From: an uncultured Flavobacteriales bacterium
Lineage (GTDB): Bacteria; Bacteroidota; Bacteroidia; Flavobacteriales_D; Parvicellaceae
Reading direction: 5' to 3'
Assembly: GCA_943788115.1 (NCBI GenBank)
Contig: CALSPA010000010.1
Span: 18,225 to 82,224, forward strand
Length of the DNA: 64,000 nt
The position numbers and the translations under genes were made by a program. Positions 1-8,600 of this stretch are shown here, piece by piece. The notes under the pieces are model-generated. The model did not search any database and had not been told where the DNA came from. It saw only the letters and a list, made by a program, of their open reading frames with translations. Position 1 is the first letter of the stretch. Every line of letters starts with the position of its first letter.

Positions 1-438
<438 letters not shown>

Positions 439-450
439 CAAACTATTTAA

Positions 451-2412
451 ATGAAAAAAATCACCCTTTTAACTGCATTATTTGCGATATTATTTTCTAA
501 TAACATACAATCTCAAGAAGATCAAATTCTACTTACTGTAAATGGAAATCCTGTTTATAAATCTGAATTTGAACAAATTTATTGGAAAAACAAAAAAGAA
601 GATATTGCTACTAAAGAAGACCTAAATCAATACATCGAACTGTTTAAAAATTTCAAATTAAAAGTTTCGGCTGCTGAACAAATGGGTCTTGATACTAATA
701 AAAAGTTTATCACTGAATTACAAGGATATAGAGTTCAACTTGAGAATCCTTATTTAGTAGACACGTCAATAAACCAAGAGCTAATTAAAGAAGCATACTT
801 TAGAACTGTTAACGAAATAAGTGCTAGTCACATTTTAGTGAAGATAGATCAAGATGCTAACCCGCTTGACACTTTAAAAGCCCTTGAAAAAATCAATTCC
901 ATAAAAAGAAAAATAATTAACAAGGATTACTCATTTAAAGACGCTGCTGCAAAGTTTTCTGAAGATCCTTCAGCTAAAAGAAATAACGGATATCTTGGAT
1001 TTTTTGGTGCATTCAGAATGTTATATTCTTTTGAAAATGTTTGTTACAACACAAAACAAAACGAAATATCTGAACCTTTCAGAACTAAATATGGATACCA
1101 CATAGTTCAAGTAAATGATTCACGAAAAGGAAGAGGGAAAGTTAAAGTTGCTCACATCATGGTTAGCTCTAAGAAAGATGATCAGGAGCAAAAAAAGATT
1201 AATGCAAAGAAAAAAATTGATGAAATTTATGGAAAGGTGAAATCTGGATCATCATTTGAAAACTTAGCAAAAGAATTCTCAGACGACCGTAATTCAGCAA
1301 GAAAAGGAGGCGAATTAGATTGGATTGAATCATCTGGTAATTATTACAAAGAATTTGAAAGTGCAGTATTTTCTTTAAAAGAAAACAATCAACTCTCAGA
1401 GCCATTCTTAACACCTGCAGGTTGGCACTTCATTAAACGTTTAGATTACATTCCTTTAGGAGATTTCAAAAGCTTAAAAAGTGAATTGAAAAACAAAATC
1501 AAAAAAAATGTAAGAGCTGACAAATCAAAAAATTCTTTCATTTTATCATTAAAAAAAGAATATTCATTTAAAGAAAATATTTCAAAATTAAATCTCGTAA
1601 TCGATTTATTGAACAATAAAGGATTTGGTCCTAAACTTATTGAAGAGAATAGTAAAAATTTATCTTCAACATTATTTTCATTTTCCAATTTACAATACAC
1701 ACAGCTTGACTTCGCAACTTACTTATCTAAAACAAAAGCAAGGGATTTAGGTGAAGTGAAAAATTATGTGATGAAAAAATACAACACATATGTTAATGAG
1801 ATGATTATTAAATATGAGAAAACTAGACTAGAAATCAAACACCCAAGTTTCAAAGCTTTGCTTAAGGAATATAGAGACGGAATTCTTTTATTTGAAATCT
1901 CTGACCAAATGATTTGGAGTAAAGCAATTAAAGATACTACTGGTTTGAAAAACTTTTATCAAGCTAATAAATCAAAATGGATGTGGGAAGATCGTTTAGA
2001 GGTTGAGCTTTTTTCTTCTTCTGACAAAAAATCAATAAAAAAAGCTTATTCACTTAAAAAGAAGGGCAAACTTAAAAATGACTCTATTTTAAATCACCTA
2101 AATAAAGAATCACAGCTTAATATCAAATTTGAAGAAGGCAAGAAAAACAAAACTGATCTAGCATTCATTAACTCAGTTGAGATAAACCAAGGACTGAATA
2201 AACCATTCGCTTTTGAAGGCAAGTATTATCTAGTTAATTTAATAAAAGAGATTCCATCTTCACCTAAGGAGCTTTTCGAAGCTGAAGGCATAATAACTGC
2301 AGCTTATCAGGAATTTTTAGAAAAAGAATGGTTGGAAAAACTTTCTTCAAAATATGAAATTGAAGTAAATACAGATGTTCTTCATAGTATTGTAAAAAAA
2401 CCAAATAATTGA
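451..2412 (+). CDS. Periplasmic peptidylprolyl isomerase with two parvulin domains
   Basis: A 653-residue protein with a signal peptide (residues 1 to about 21, ending near IQSQ). Two PpiC/parvulin rotamase domains follow: about 121-226 (starts SASHILVKI, ends YGYHIVQV) and about 232-333 (VAHIMVSS through GWHFIKRL). The remaining 300 residues are lysine-rich and helical, without a domain I can name. The expected role is folding or chaperoning of outer-membrane and secreted proteins, cis-trans about proline. It is the first of three consecutive foldase genes. Its stop overlaps the start of the next one (TTGA), which points to translational coupling. Larger than E. coli SurA because of the long C-terminal extension. 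Confidence 0.85.
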   Translation: MKKITLLTALFAILFSNNIQSQEDQILLTVNGNPVYKSEFEQIYWKNKKEDIATKEDLNQYIELFKNFKLKVSAAEQMGLDTNKKFITELQGYRVQLENPYLVDTSINQELIKEAYFRTVNEISASHILVKIDQDANPLDTLKALEKINSIKRKIINKDYSFKDAAAKFSEDPSAKRNNGYLGFFGAFRMLYSFENVCYNTKQNEISEPFRTKYGYHIVQVNDSRKGRGKVKVAHIMVSSKKDDQEQKKINAKKKIDEIYGKVKSGSSFENLAKEFSDDRNSARKGGELDWIESSGNYYKEFESAVFSLKENNQLSEPFLTPAGWHFIKRLDYIPLGDFKSLKSELKNKIKKNVRADKSKNSFILSLKKEYSFKENISKLNLVIDLLNNKGFGPKLIEENSKNLSSTLFSFSNLQYTQLDFATYLSKTKARDLGEVKNYVMKKYNTYVNEMIIKYEKTRLEIKHPSFKALLKEYRDGILLFEISDQMIWSKAIKDTTGLKNFYQANKSKWMWEDRLEVELFSSSDKKSIKKAYSLKKKGKLKNDSILNHLNKESQLNIKFEEGKKNKTDLAFINSVEINQGLNKPFAFEGKYYLVNLIKEIPSSPKELFEAEGIITAAYQEFLEKEWLEKLSSKYEIEVNTDVLHSIVKKPNN

Positions 2413-3263
2413 AAAAATATTTAGTTTATATTCTTACAATAGTAATTTCAATTTCTTGTCAATTAAGTGATAGTGATGTTAATGAAGAAAAAATTGCAAG
2501 TGTTAATAACGAACTGCTATTAAAAGCAGATTTAACTGATATAATTCCACAAGGATTAAGCAAAGAAGATAGTATAAGTTTTCTCAATCAATATGTACTA
2601 AATTGGATAAAAGACCAACTTGTATTACAAAAAGCAGAAGAATTACTTCCAGAAAAAACAAAAAATGTTGACAAGAAATTAGAGGAATACAGAATCTCAT
2701 TACTTTCCTACGAATATGAAGAAATCTACATCAAAAAAAGATTAGACACCGTTGTTGCTGAGAGTGAAATCACAAACTATTATAACATACATAAAGATGA
2801 CTTTATACTTAAAGATTATCTTGTTAAGTGCCTTCTTCTAAAATGTGGTGTTGAAAATCCAGAAATCGAACAGGTTAAGAAAAGTTATTTACTTAAAAAT
2901 GAGGAAGATGAATCTATTTTAAGAAATTATGCTCAAAAATTTAATGCTGAGTTATATTTAAATGAAGATGAATGGATATATTTTGACGAATTAATTAAAA
3001 AAGTTCCAATTGCAGAGTATAATAAAAGAAAATTCATAATTAAAAAAAAGAAACTTTTTTTAGAAGAAAATAATTTACTTTACTTCATAAATATTTTCGA
3101 TTACAAATTAAAAGATGACATTTCTCCACTAAGCTTTGAAAAAGAAAAAATAAAAAGTATTATACTAAACATAAAGATGAATGAGTTAAGAAAAAAGCTT
3201 AGAATGGATCTTTATGAAGATGCTTTAAAAAACAATTCATTAGAAAACTATGTCAATGATTAA
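2409..3263 (+). CDS. Foldase-associated lipoprotein, probably a degenerate SurA/PpiC relative
   Basis: A 284-residue protein that starts with TTG at 2409, overlapping the stop of the previous gene by four bases. The N-terminus is a lipoprotein signal with the lipobox ISISC (Cys17), so it should be anchored in a membrane facing the periplasm. The pattern VASVNNELLLKADLTDII resembles the beginning of the SurA N-terminal chaperone region. I cannot see a conserved parvulin core (no HILV...GG.L.W pattern), so isomerase activity is doubtful. It lies between two parvulin genes and overlaps the downstream one by 14 bases. Inference: a non-catalytic chaperone partner. The TTG start is chosen because it gives the signal peptide and no ATG lies before it. 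Confidence 0.7.
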   Translation: MKKYLVYILTIVISISCQLSDSDVNEEKIASVNNELLLKADLTDIIPQGLSKEDSISFLNQYVLNWIKDQLVLQKAEELLPEKTKNVDKKLEEYRISLLSYEYEEIYIKKRLDTVVAESEITNYYNIHKDDFILKDYLVKCLLLKCGVENPEIEQVKKSYLLKNEEDESILRNYAQKFNAELYLNEDEWIYFDELIKKVPIAEYNKRKFIIKKKKLFLEENNLLYFINIFDYKLKDDISPLSFEKEKIKSIILNIKMNELRKKLRMDLYEDALKNNSLENYVND

Positions 3264-4596
3264 AATATTTTACACTTTAATATTCTCCACATTACTTTTA
3301 ACAGGGAATTCACAGAAAATTATTGACCAAATAGTTGCTGTTATAGGCGACAAATCAATTCTACTTTCAGATATAGAAACTCAAAAGCTTCAAGCTATTC
3401 AGCAAGGTATTTCTGTTACAGAAGAAACAAATTGCATGATTTTAGATGAATTAATGTTTCAAAAACTATTAATTCATCAAGCTGAAATTGACAGTCTTGA
3501 AGTAACTGAAGATATGGTTAAAGCTGAATTAGAGCAAAGAATTCAATATTTTGCAGCTCAAATTGGAGGTGTAAACGAATTAGAAGAATTTTATGGTAAA
3601 TCAATTGAAGAAATAAAAGATGAATTTTATATTCAGATTGAAGATAGAATGAAAGCACAACAAATGCAACAGGAAATCTCTGGTGCAACTTCAGTTTCCC
3701 CAAAAGAAGTAAAAGCTTTCTTCAATTCTTTTCCTGAAGATAGTATACCATTTATAAATAGTAAAGTTCAAGTTGCACATTTAGTTATTGAACCCTCAAT
3801 TAATGAGGAACAAAAAAAATCTATTAAAGAAAAACTCAATAAAATAAGAGATAGAATAATAAAAGGCGAAATTAGTTTTTCAGTTGCTGCAGAGTTCTAT
3901 TCCTGTGACCCTGGAACACAAGCAAATGGTGGTGATTTTGGATGGGTAAATAGAGGAGACTTTGTGCCAGAATTTGACGCTGTTGCTTTTAACATTCCTC
4001 TAAATACTGTTTCAGAAATTTTTGAAAGTCCTTTTGGATTTCATATAACTAAAATTGAAAAAAGAAGAGGTGAGCAATATTACGGCTCTCATATACTTCT
4101 TTGTAAGCAAGTAAGTGAAGCCCAACTTGCTAAAGCGAAAACGAATTTAGATGACATTAGAAACGACATTTTATCTAATAATTTGTCATGGGAAAATGCT
4201 GTCAAAAAGCATTCTACAGATGATAAAACAAAAGGAAGTAATGGAATAATTTTCAATGAATCTTCTGGCTCAATGTTCTGGGATATGCAAGAAATTGATA
4301 AACAAGTTTTTTTAGGCATTAAAAATTTAAAAACAGGTGATATAAGTCAACCCATCTACATGGAAACTAGCGGTGGTGATTACGCATACAGATTACTTAA
4401 ATTAATTGCTCAAACAGAACCACACAAAGCAAATATGAACGATGATTACCAAATGATTCAAGGTTATGCTCTTTCTTCTAAACAATTTGAAGATCTTGCT
4501 GAATGGGTAAATACTAAGGTAAACTCAACCTATATTAGATTAAACGATGATTACAATCAATGTTCATTCAACTATAATTGGGTAAAAAAACCCTAA
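3250..4596 (+). CDS. SurA-like periplasmic chaperone / peptidylprolyl isomerase
   Basis: 448 residues with a signal peptide (about 1-20) followed by the SurA N-terminal chaperone pattern IDQIVAVIGDKSILLSDIE. Parvulin domain 1 covers about 174-275 (VAHLVIEP, GGDFGWVNRGDFVPEFD, FGFHITKIE). Parvulin-like domain 2 covers about 278-400 and is more diverged. SurA escorts unfolded outer-membrane barrels through the periplasm. The size and order match E. coli SurA (428 residues). The start overlaps the upstream lipoprotein gene, and an in-frame second ATG lies two codons later. The three genes from 451 form one operon-like block, possibly also read from guaB. Confidence 0.9.
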   Translation: MSMIKIFYTLIFSTLLLTGNSQKIIDQIVAVIGDKSILLSDIETQKLQAIQQGISVTEETNCMILDELMFQKLLIHQAEIDSLEVTEDMVKAELEQRIQYFAAQIGGVNELEEFYGKSIEEIKDEFYIQIEDRMKAQQMQQEISGATSVSPKEVKAFFNSFPEDSIPFINSKVQVAHLVIEPSINEEQKKSIKEKLNKIRDRIIKGEISFSVAAEFYSCDPGTQANGGDFGWVNRGDFVPEFDAVAFNIPLNTVSEIFESPFGFHITKIEKRRGEQYYGSHILLCKQVSEAQLAKAKTNLDDIRNDILSNNLSWENAVKKHSTDDKTKGSNGIIFNESSGSMFWDMQEIDKQVFLGIKNLKTGDISQPIYMETSGGDYAYRLLKLIAQTEPHKANMNDDYQMIQGYALSSKQFEDLAEWVNTKVNSTYIRLNDDYNQCSFNYNWVKKP

Positions 4597-4650
4597 GAAA
4601 ATTCTTTCTTTTAACAAAATCAGCAGTATTTTAGTCCATATAATACTTTA

Positions 4651-6138
4651 ATGGAAAAATACATAATTGCTTTAGACCAAGGAACAACAAGTTGTCGTTC
4701 TATTCTATTTAATAATAAAGGTCAACTATTAGCTAGTGAACAAAAGGAATTTACACAAATATTTCCTGAAAGTGGATGGGTTGAACACAATCCTAAAGAA
4801 ATTTGGGAAACACAATACAAAACACTTTTAGACTTAATAAATAACAACAATATAGATATTAAGCAGATAGATTCTATTGGAATAACTAATCAAAGAGAAA
4901 CAACTCTAATCTGGAATAAGAATACTGGAGAACCTATATACAATGCCATTGTTTGGCAAGACAACAGAACAAGTGCTTACTGCCAAGATTTAAAAGCAAA
5001 AAAGCATGAAACACTTTTCAGAAAAAAAACAGGTCTCGTTCTTGATTCTTATTTTTCAGGAACTAAAATAAATTGGATATTAAATAATGTTTCAGGAGCC
5101 AAAGAAATGGCAAGTGATGGGTTATTATTGTTTGGGACTATCGACACTTGGCTAATATGGAATCTTACGAATAAAAAAATTCATGCTACAGATATTAGCA
5201 ATGCTTCAAGGACGTTAATTTGCAATATTCATGAATTAAATTGGGACAATGAGCTTCTTGAAATTTTAGAAATTCCTACTAATATTTTGCCAGAAATAAA
5301 AGATTGTTCAGCTGATTTTGGACATTGGAACTATAAAGGAGTTGACATTCCTATTTGTGGAGTAGCTGGAGATCAGCAAGCTGCACTTTTTGGTCAATGC
5401 TGTTTTGAAGATGGGTCCGCTAAAAACACCTATGGAACTGGTTGTTTTATGTTAATGAATACTGGCTCAAATGCAATTGAGAGCACTAATGGCTTACTTA
5501 CGACCATTGCTTGGTCAATTGACGGGGAAGTAACCTATGCGCTTGAAGGGAGTGTTTTTATTGCAGGTGCTGCTATACAGTGGCTTAGAGATGGATTGCA
5601 AATTATCTCAACTGCTAGTGAAACTCAAAACAATGCAATGAATAGTAAAGCTGATGATTTAGTTTTTGTTCCAGCATTTGCAGGTTTAGGAGCACCGTAT
5701 TGGGATATGAATGTTAAAGGTGGAATTTTTGGTATAACAAGAGACATTGGAATAAATGACTTATGTAAAGCAACACTAGAATCTCTTGCTTTTCAAACTA
5801 GAGACGTTATTGTTGCGATGGAAAAAGATGCTCAATTAAATTTAAACACTCTTGCTGTTGATGGTGGTGCTTGTATAAACGACTTTTTAATGCAATTTCA
5901 ATCAGACATATTAAATGCTCAAGTTAATCGTCCAATAACTATTGAATCTACAGCACTTGGAGCAGCATATCTTGCAGGTATTAAAACCGGTTTTTATGAT
6001 ATTAAATCTCTTAAAAAAAATCATAAAATTGACAGAACATTTCAACCAACAAAAGATTTAAAATTAGCTAAGAATAAAATAATCAATTGGGATAAAGCGA
6101 TACAATGTCTTATCAAACTGCATAGTAATAATGAATAA
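4651..6138 (+). CDS. glpK: Glycerol kinase
   Basis: 495 residues, the usual length for this FGGY-family kinase. It phosphorylates glycerol to glycerol 3-phosphate with ATP in the cytoplasm. Visible hallmarks are the phosphate-binding loop ALDQGTTSCRSI (residues 7-17), SIGITNQRET, the substrate region VWQDNRT, GDQQAALFGQ, and the adenosine motif AVDGGACINDFLMQFQSD near residue 410. The gene has its own 54-base upstream gap. It is the first of a three-gene operon: glpD starts inside its last codons (ATGAATAA, 8-base overlap). No glycerol facilitator gene is present here. Confidence 0.97.
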   Translation: MEKYIIALDQGTTSCRSILFNNKGQLLASEQKEFTQIFPESGWVEHNPKEIWETQYKTLLDLINNNNIDIKQIDSIGITNQRETTLIWNKNTGEPIYNAIVWQDNRTSAYCQDLKAKKHETLFRKKTGLVLDSYFSGTKINWILNNVSGAKEMASDGLLLFGTIDTWLIWNLTNKKIHATDISNASRTLICNIHELNWDNELLEILEIPTNILPEIKDCSADFGHWNYKGVDIPICGVAGDQQAALFGQCCFEDGSAKNTYGTGCFMLMNTGSNAIESTNGLLTTIAWSIDGEVTYALEGSVFIAGAAIQWLRDGLQIISTASETQNNAMNSKADDLVFVPAFAGLGAPYWDMNVKGGIFGITRDIGINDLCKATLESLAFQTRDVIVAMEKDAQLNLNTLAVDGGACINDFLMQFQSDILNAQVNRPITIESTALGAAYLAGIKTGFYDIKSLKKNHKIDRTFQPTKDLKLAKNKIINWDKAIQCLIKLHSNNE

Positions 6139-7762
6139 AAATTCATTTAATTTTTTAGACAGAATTGATTCACTTAATAAAAATCAAACTAAACTTTTTG
6201 ATCTTATTGTAATTGGAGGAGGAATTACAGGGGCTGGCATTCTTTTAGATGCATCCTCTAGAGGCTTAAATACATTACTTTTAGAAAAAAAAGATTTTGC
6301 ATCTGGAACTTCAGGTAGATCAACAAAATTGATACATGGAGGGTTAAGGTATTTAAAGGAATTAGAGTTCTCTTTAGTTAGAAAAGTTGGCAAGGAAAGA
6401 GCCATTGTCTTCAAAAATGCGCCTCACTTAATTGTTCCACAAAAACTACTTTTACCTATTTACAAGAATGGAACTTTTAAAAAGTGGCAATTATCAATTG
6501 CCCTTAGCATATATGACTGGTTGGCTGGAGTTAAAAAAAATGAAAGAAAAAAGATTTTCAATTCAAAAAAAACCATTTCAAAAGAAACAACATTAAACAA
6601 AGAGGGGTTAATTGGTGCTGGTTTTTATTCAGAATATAGGACTGACGATGCAAGACTTACCTTAGAAATAATTAAAACTGCAATTAACTACAATGCAGAA
6701 CCTTATAACTATTTAGAAGTAAAGAGTATCAAAAAATTAAATGATATTTTCTATGTTGAAGCTTATGACAGTGTGAACAAACTTTCTTTTAAATTTAAGA
6801 GCAAACAACTTGTTAATGCTACTGGACCATGGACAGATGATATTAGGAAAACAAACAATACCATTTCAAAAGAAAAAATTTGTCTTTCCAAGGGGGTTCA
6901 TTTAGTTATGAAACACGAAAATCTTCCAATTAAAAATCCAGTATACTTCGATGCGCCAGACAAAAGAATGTGTTTTGCTATACCAAGAAATAAGTGTACT
7001 TACGTAGGAACTACAGATACTTTATTTGAAGAAATTGAGAAAACAGAACCAACAGCAAACATTAAGGACATCACCTATATTTTAGATGCAATAAATAACT
7101 GTTTTGATGTTCCAAAATTAAAATTAAATAATGTTATTTCTTCATGGACTGGATTAAGACCTTTAATTCTAGAGGAGGGAAAAAAAACATCTGAAATATC
7201 TAGAAAAGATGAATTAATTATTGCACAAAACAACATGATTAGTATTGCTGGAGGAAAGCTAACTGGATATAGGCTAATGGCAAAAAAAGTTGTCGATTTA
7301 ATCGTAAAGAATTTAAACCAATCAGAAAAATGCTTTACTTCAGAAATTAAAATTTCTGGAAGCGAAAATATAAATCAAACAAATGTAAATGAAGTAAAAA
7401 CAAGCTTCAAGGAAAAACTTTCAGAAATTGAAATTCAGTCAAATGATTTAGATTATTTATTTCACAATTATGGCTCTCAACTAACAAAAATAATTGCACT
7501 TTTAAAATCTAATCGATACAAATCGATTGTTCAAGCAGAAGCTCATTTCTGTATAATGGAAGAAAATTTATATTACCCATTAGACTTTTTCTTAAGAAGG
7601 ACTAGTAAACTGTATTACTCCCCTGAGAAAATTGAAGAAGAAATCATTTTAGTTTCCCCAATTTTCAGTAAATTATTAAATTTAAATTCAGCCGAAATTA
7701 AATTGTTAATTAACCAATTATTAGCCTACAAAAAAAGATTAACAAATTTTACAGATGATTAA
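6131..7762 (+). CDS. glpD: FAD-dependent glycerol-3-phosphate dehydrogenase
   Basis: 543 residues of the membrane-associated GlpD/GlpO family, which oxidises glycerol 3-phosphate to dihydroxyacetone phosphate and passes electrons to quinone. The N-terminal dinucleotide-binding motif LIVIGGGITGAGILLDASSRG is followed by the FAD/substrate motif FASGTSGRSTKLIHGGLRYL. A second landmark is SIAGGKLTGYRLMA near residue 380, followed by the C-terminal cap domain. The start overlaps glpK by eight bases and the stop overlaps the next gene by eight bases, so glycerol entry and oxidation are co-expressed. The menaquinone genes at 30.7-34.7 kb would supply the likely acceptor. Confidence 0.96.
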   Translation: MNKNSFNFLDRIDSLNKNQTKLFDLIVIGGGITGAGILLDASSRGLNTLLLEKKDFASGTSGRSTKLIHGGLRYLKELEFSLVRKVGKERAIVFKNAPHLIVPQKLLLPIYKNGTFKKWQLSIALSIYDWLAGVKKNERKKIFNSKKTISKETTLNKEGLIGAGFYSEYRTDDARLTLEIIKTAINYNAEPYNYLEVKSIKKLNDIFYVEAYDSVNKLSFKFKSKQLVNATGPWTDDIRKTNNTISKEKICLSKGVHLVMKHENLPIKNPVYFDAPDKRMCFAIPRNKCTYVGTTDTLFEEIEKTEPTANIKDITYILDAINNCFDVPKLKLNNVISSWTGLRPLILEEGKKTSEISRKDELIIAQNNMISIAGGKLTGYRLMAKKVVDLIVKNLNQSEKCFTSEIKISGSENINQTNVNEVKTSFKEKLSEIEIQSNDLDYLFHNYGSQLTKIIALLKSNRYKSIVQAEAHFCIMEENLYYPLDFFLRRTSKLYYSPEKIEEEIILVSPIFSKLLNLNSAEIKLLINQLLAYKKRLTNFTDD

Positions 7763-8426
7763 AAATGAAATTTTAGTTACCAAAAAAGCTAGTTATTATT
7801 CAAGTCAAAAACCTAGCAAATCTATTAATCAAGTCTGGATAATATGTCACGGCTATGGACAACTAGCAGAATATTTTCTAGAATGGTTTACACCTTTATT
7901 TTCAGAAAAAACATTGATAGTAGCACCAGAAGGGCTTCATAGGTTTTATATTAAAGGTTTTTCTGGAAGAGTGGGAGCATCTTGGATGACTAAACAAGAC
8001 AGACTAAATGATATTAAAGATTATGTGAATTACCTAGATGAAGTTTATTTAGAAATTAAAAACATGGTTTCTCCTTCATGTTTTATTCACGTTTTAGGGT
8101 TTTCTCAAGGAGTTTCAACTGCAATTAGATGGATTTGCAAAAGTAAAATACAAGTAAATTCATTAAGCCTATTCTCTGGTAAAATACCTGAGGACATAGA
8201 TTATAAATTATACTGCAAAAAGATAAACACTTTAAATCCAAAAATTATATTTGGAAATAATGATGAATTTTATTCTACCAAATCAATAAATGATGAGCTT
8301 AATTTCATAAAATCATGGGGATTAAACTTTAAATACATTGAATTTGATGGAGGACATAAGGTTAAAAAAAATATTATCACTAAATTAGGAACGATAATTG
8401 ATCAAGAAATAATCAAAAAAAATTAA
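7755..8426 (+). CDS. Alpha/beta-hydrolase, phospholipase/carboxylesterase type
   Basis: 223 residues with the fold and triad of the small carboxylesterase family (Abhydrolase_2 type). The oxyanion region is WIICHGYGQ, the nucleophile elbow is GFSQG with Ser117, and the probable acid and base are Asp170 (GNNDEF) and His201 (FDGGHKV). No signal peptide, so it is cytoplasmic. It overlaps glpD by eight bases (ATGATTAA), the same geometry as glpK/glpD, so it belongs to the glycerol operon. Inference: it may release glycerol or lysophospholipid products that feed GlpK/GlpD. The actual substrate cannot be read from sequence. Confidence 0.82.
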   Translation: MIKNEILVTKKASYYSSQKPSKSINQVWIICHGYGQLAEYFLEWFTPLFSEKTLIVAPEGLHRFYIKGFSGRVGASWMTKQDRLNDIKDYVNYLDEVYLEIKNMVSPSCFIHVLGFSQGVSTAIRWICKSKIQVNSLSLFSGKIPEDIDYKLYCKKINTLNPKIIFGNNDEFYSTKSINDELNFIKSWGLNFKYIEFDGGHKVKKNIITKLGTIIDQEIIKKN

Positions 8427-8600
8427 GTTTTAAATATCTTTTTTGTTAAACCCTTACAACCTTTACATAAAATTTGAGTCTTATAATTAGTAAACGCACA
8501 ATAATCTACTTAAAATAGAAAACATTAAAATTATCATCTATAAACAAGGAACTATTTAAAACTAAATATATCTATATTAGTCGAATCAAGAACTCATAAA

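Noticed and set aside
1199..1414. Minus-strand ORFs inside long plus-strand genes (here, and for example at 1446-1700, 13049-13312, 31646-32005 and 49408-49785)
   Set aside because: They lie within well-identified genes, have no recognisable motifs, and have biased compositions (Leu/Phe/Ser-rich) typical of antisense translation of AT-rich coding DNA.
4639..4650. TATAAT-like sequence before glpK as an E. coli type promoter
   Set aside because: The genome shows the Bacteroidetes promoter type; a six-base TATAAT in AT-rich DNA is expected by chance and there is no TTGACA upstream.
8427..8600. 174-base gap searched for a tRNA, small RNA or riboswitch
   Set aside because: No cloverleaf, conserved TTCGANTC loop or strong hairpin seen; only AT-rich sequence before the T9SS gene. 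The same applies to the gaps at 20597-20744 and 49171-49291.
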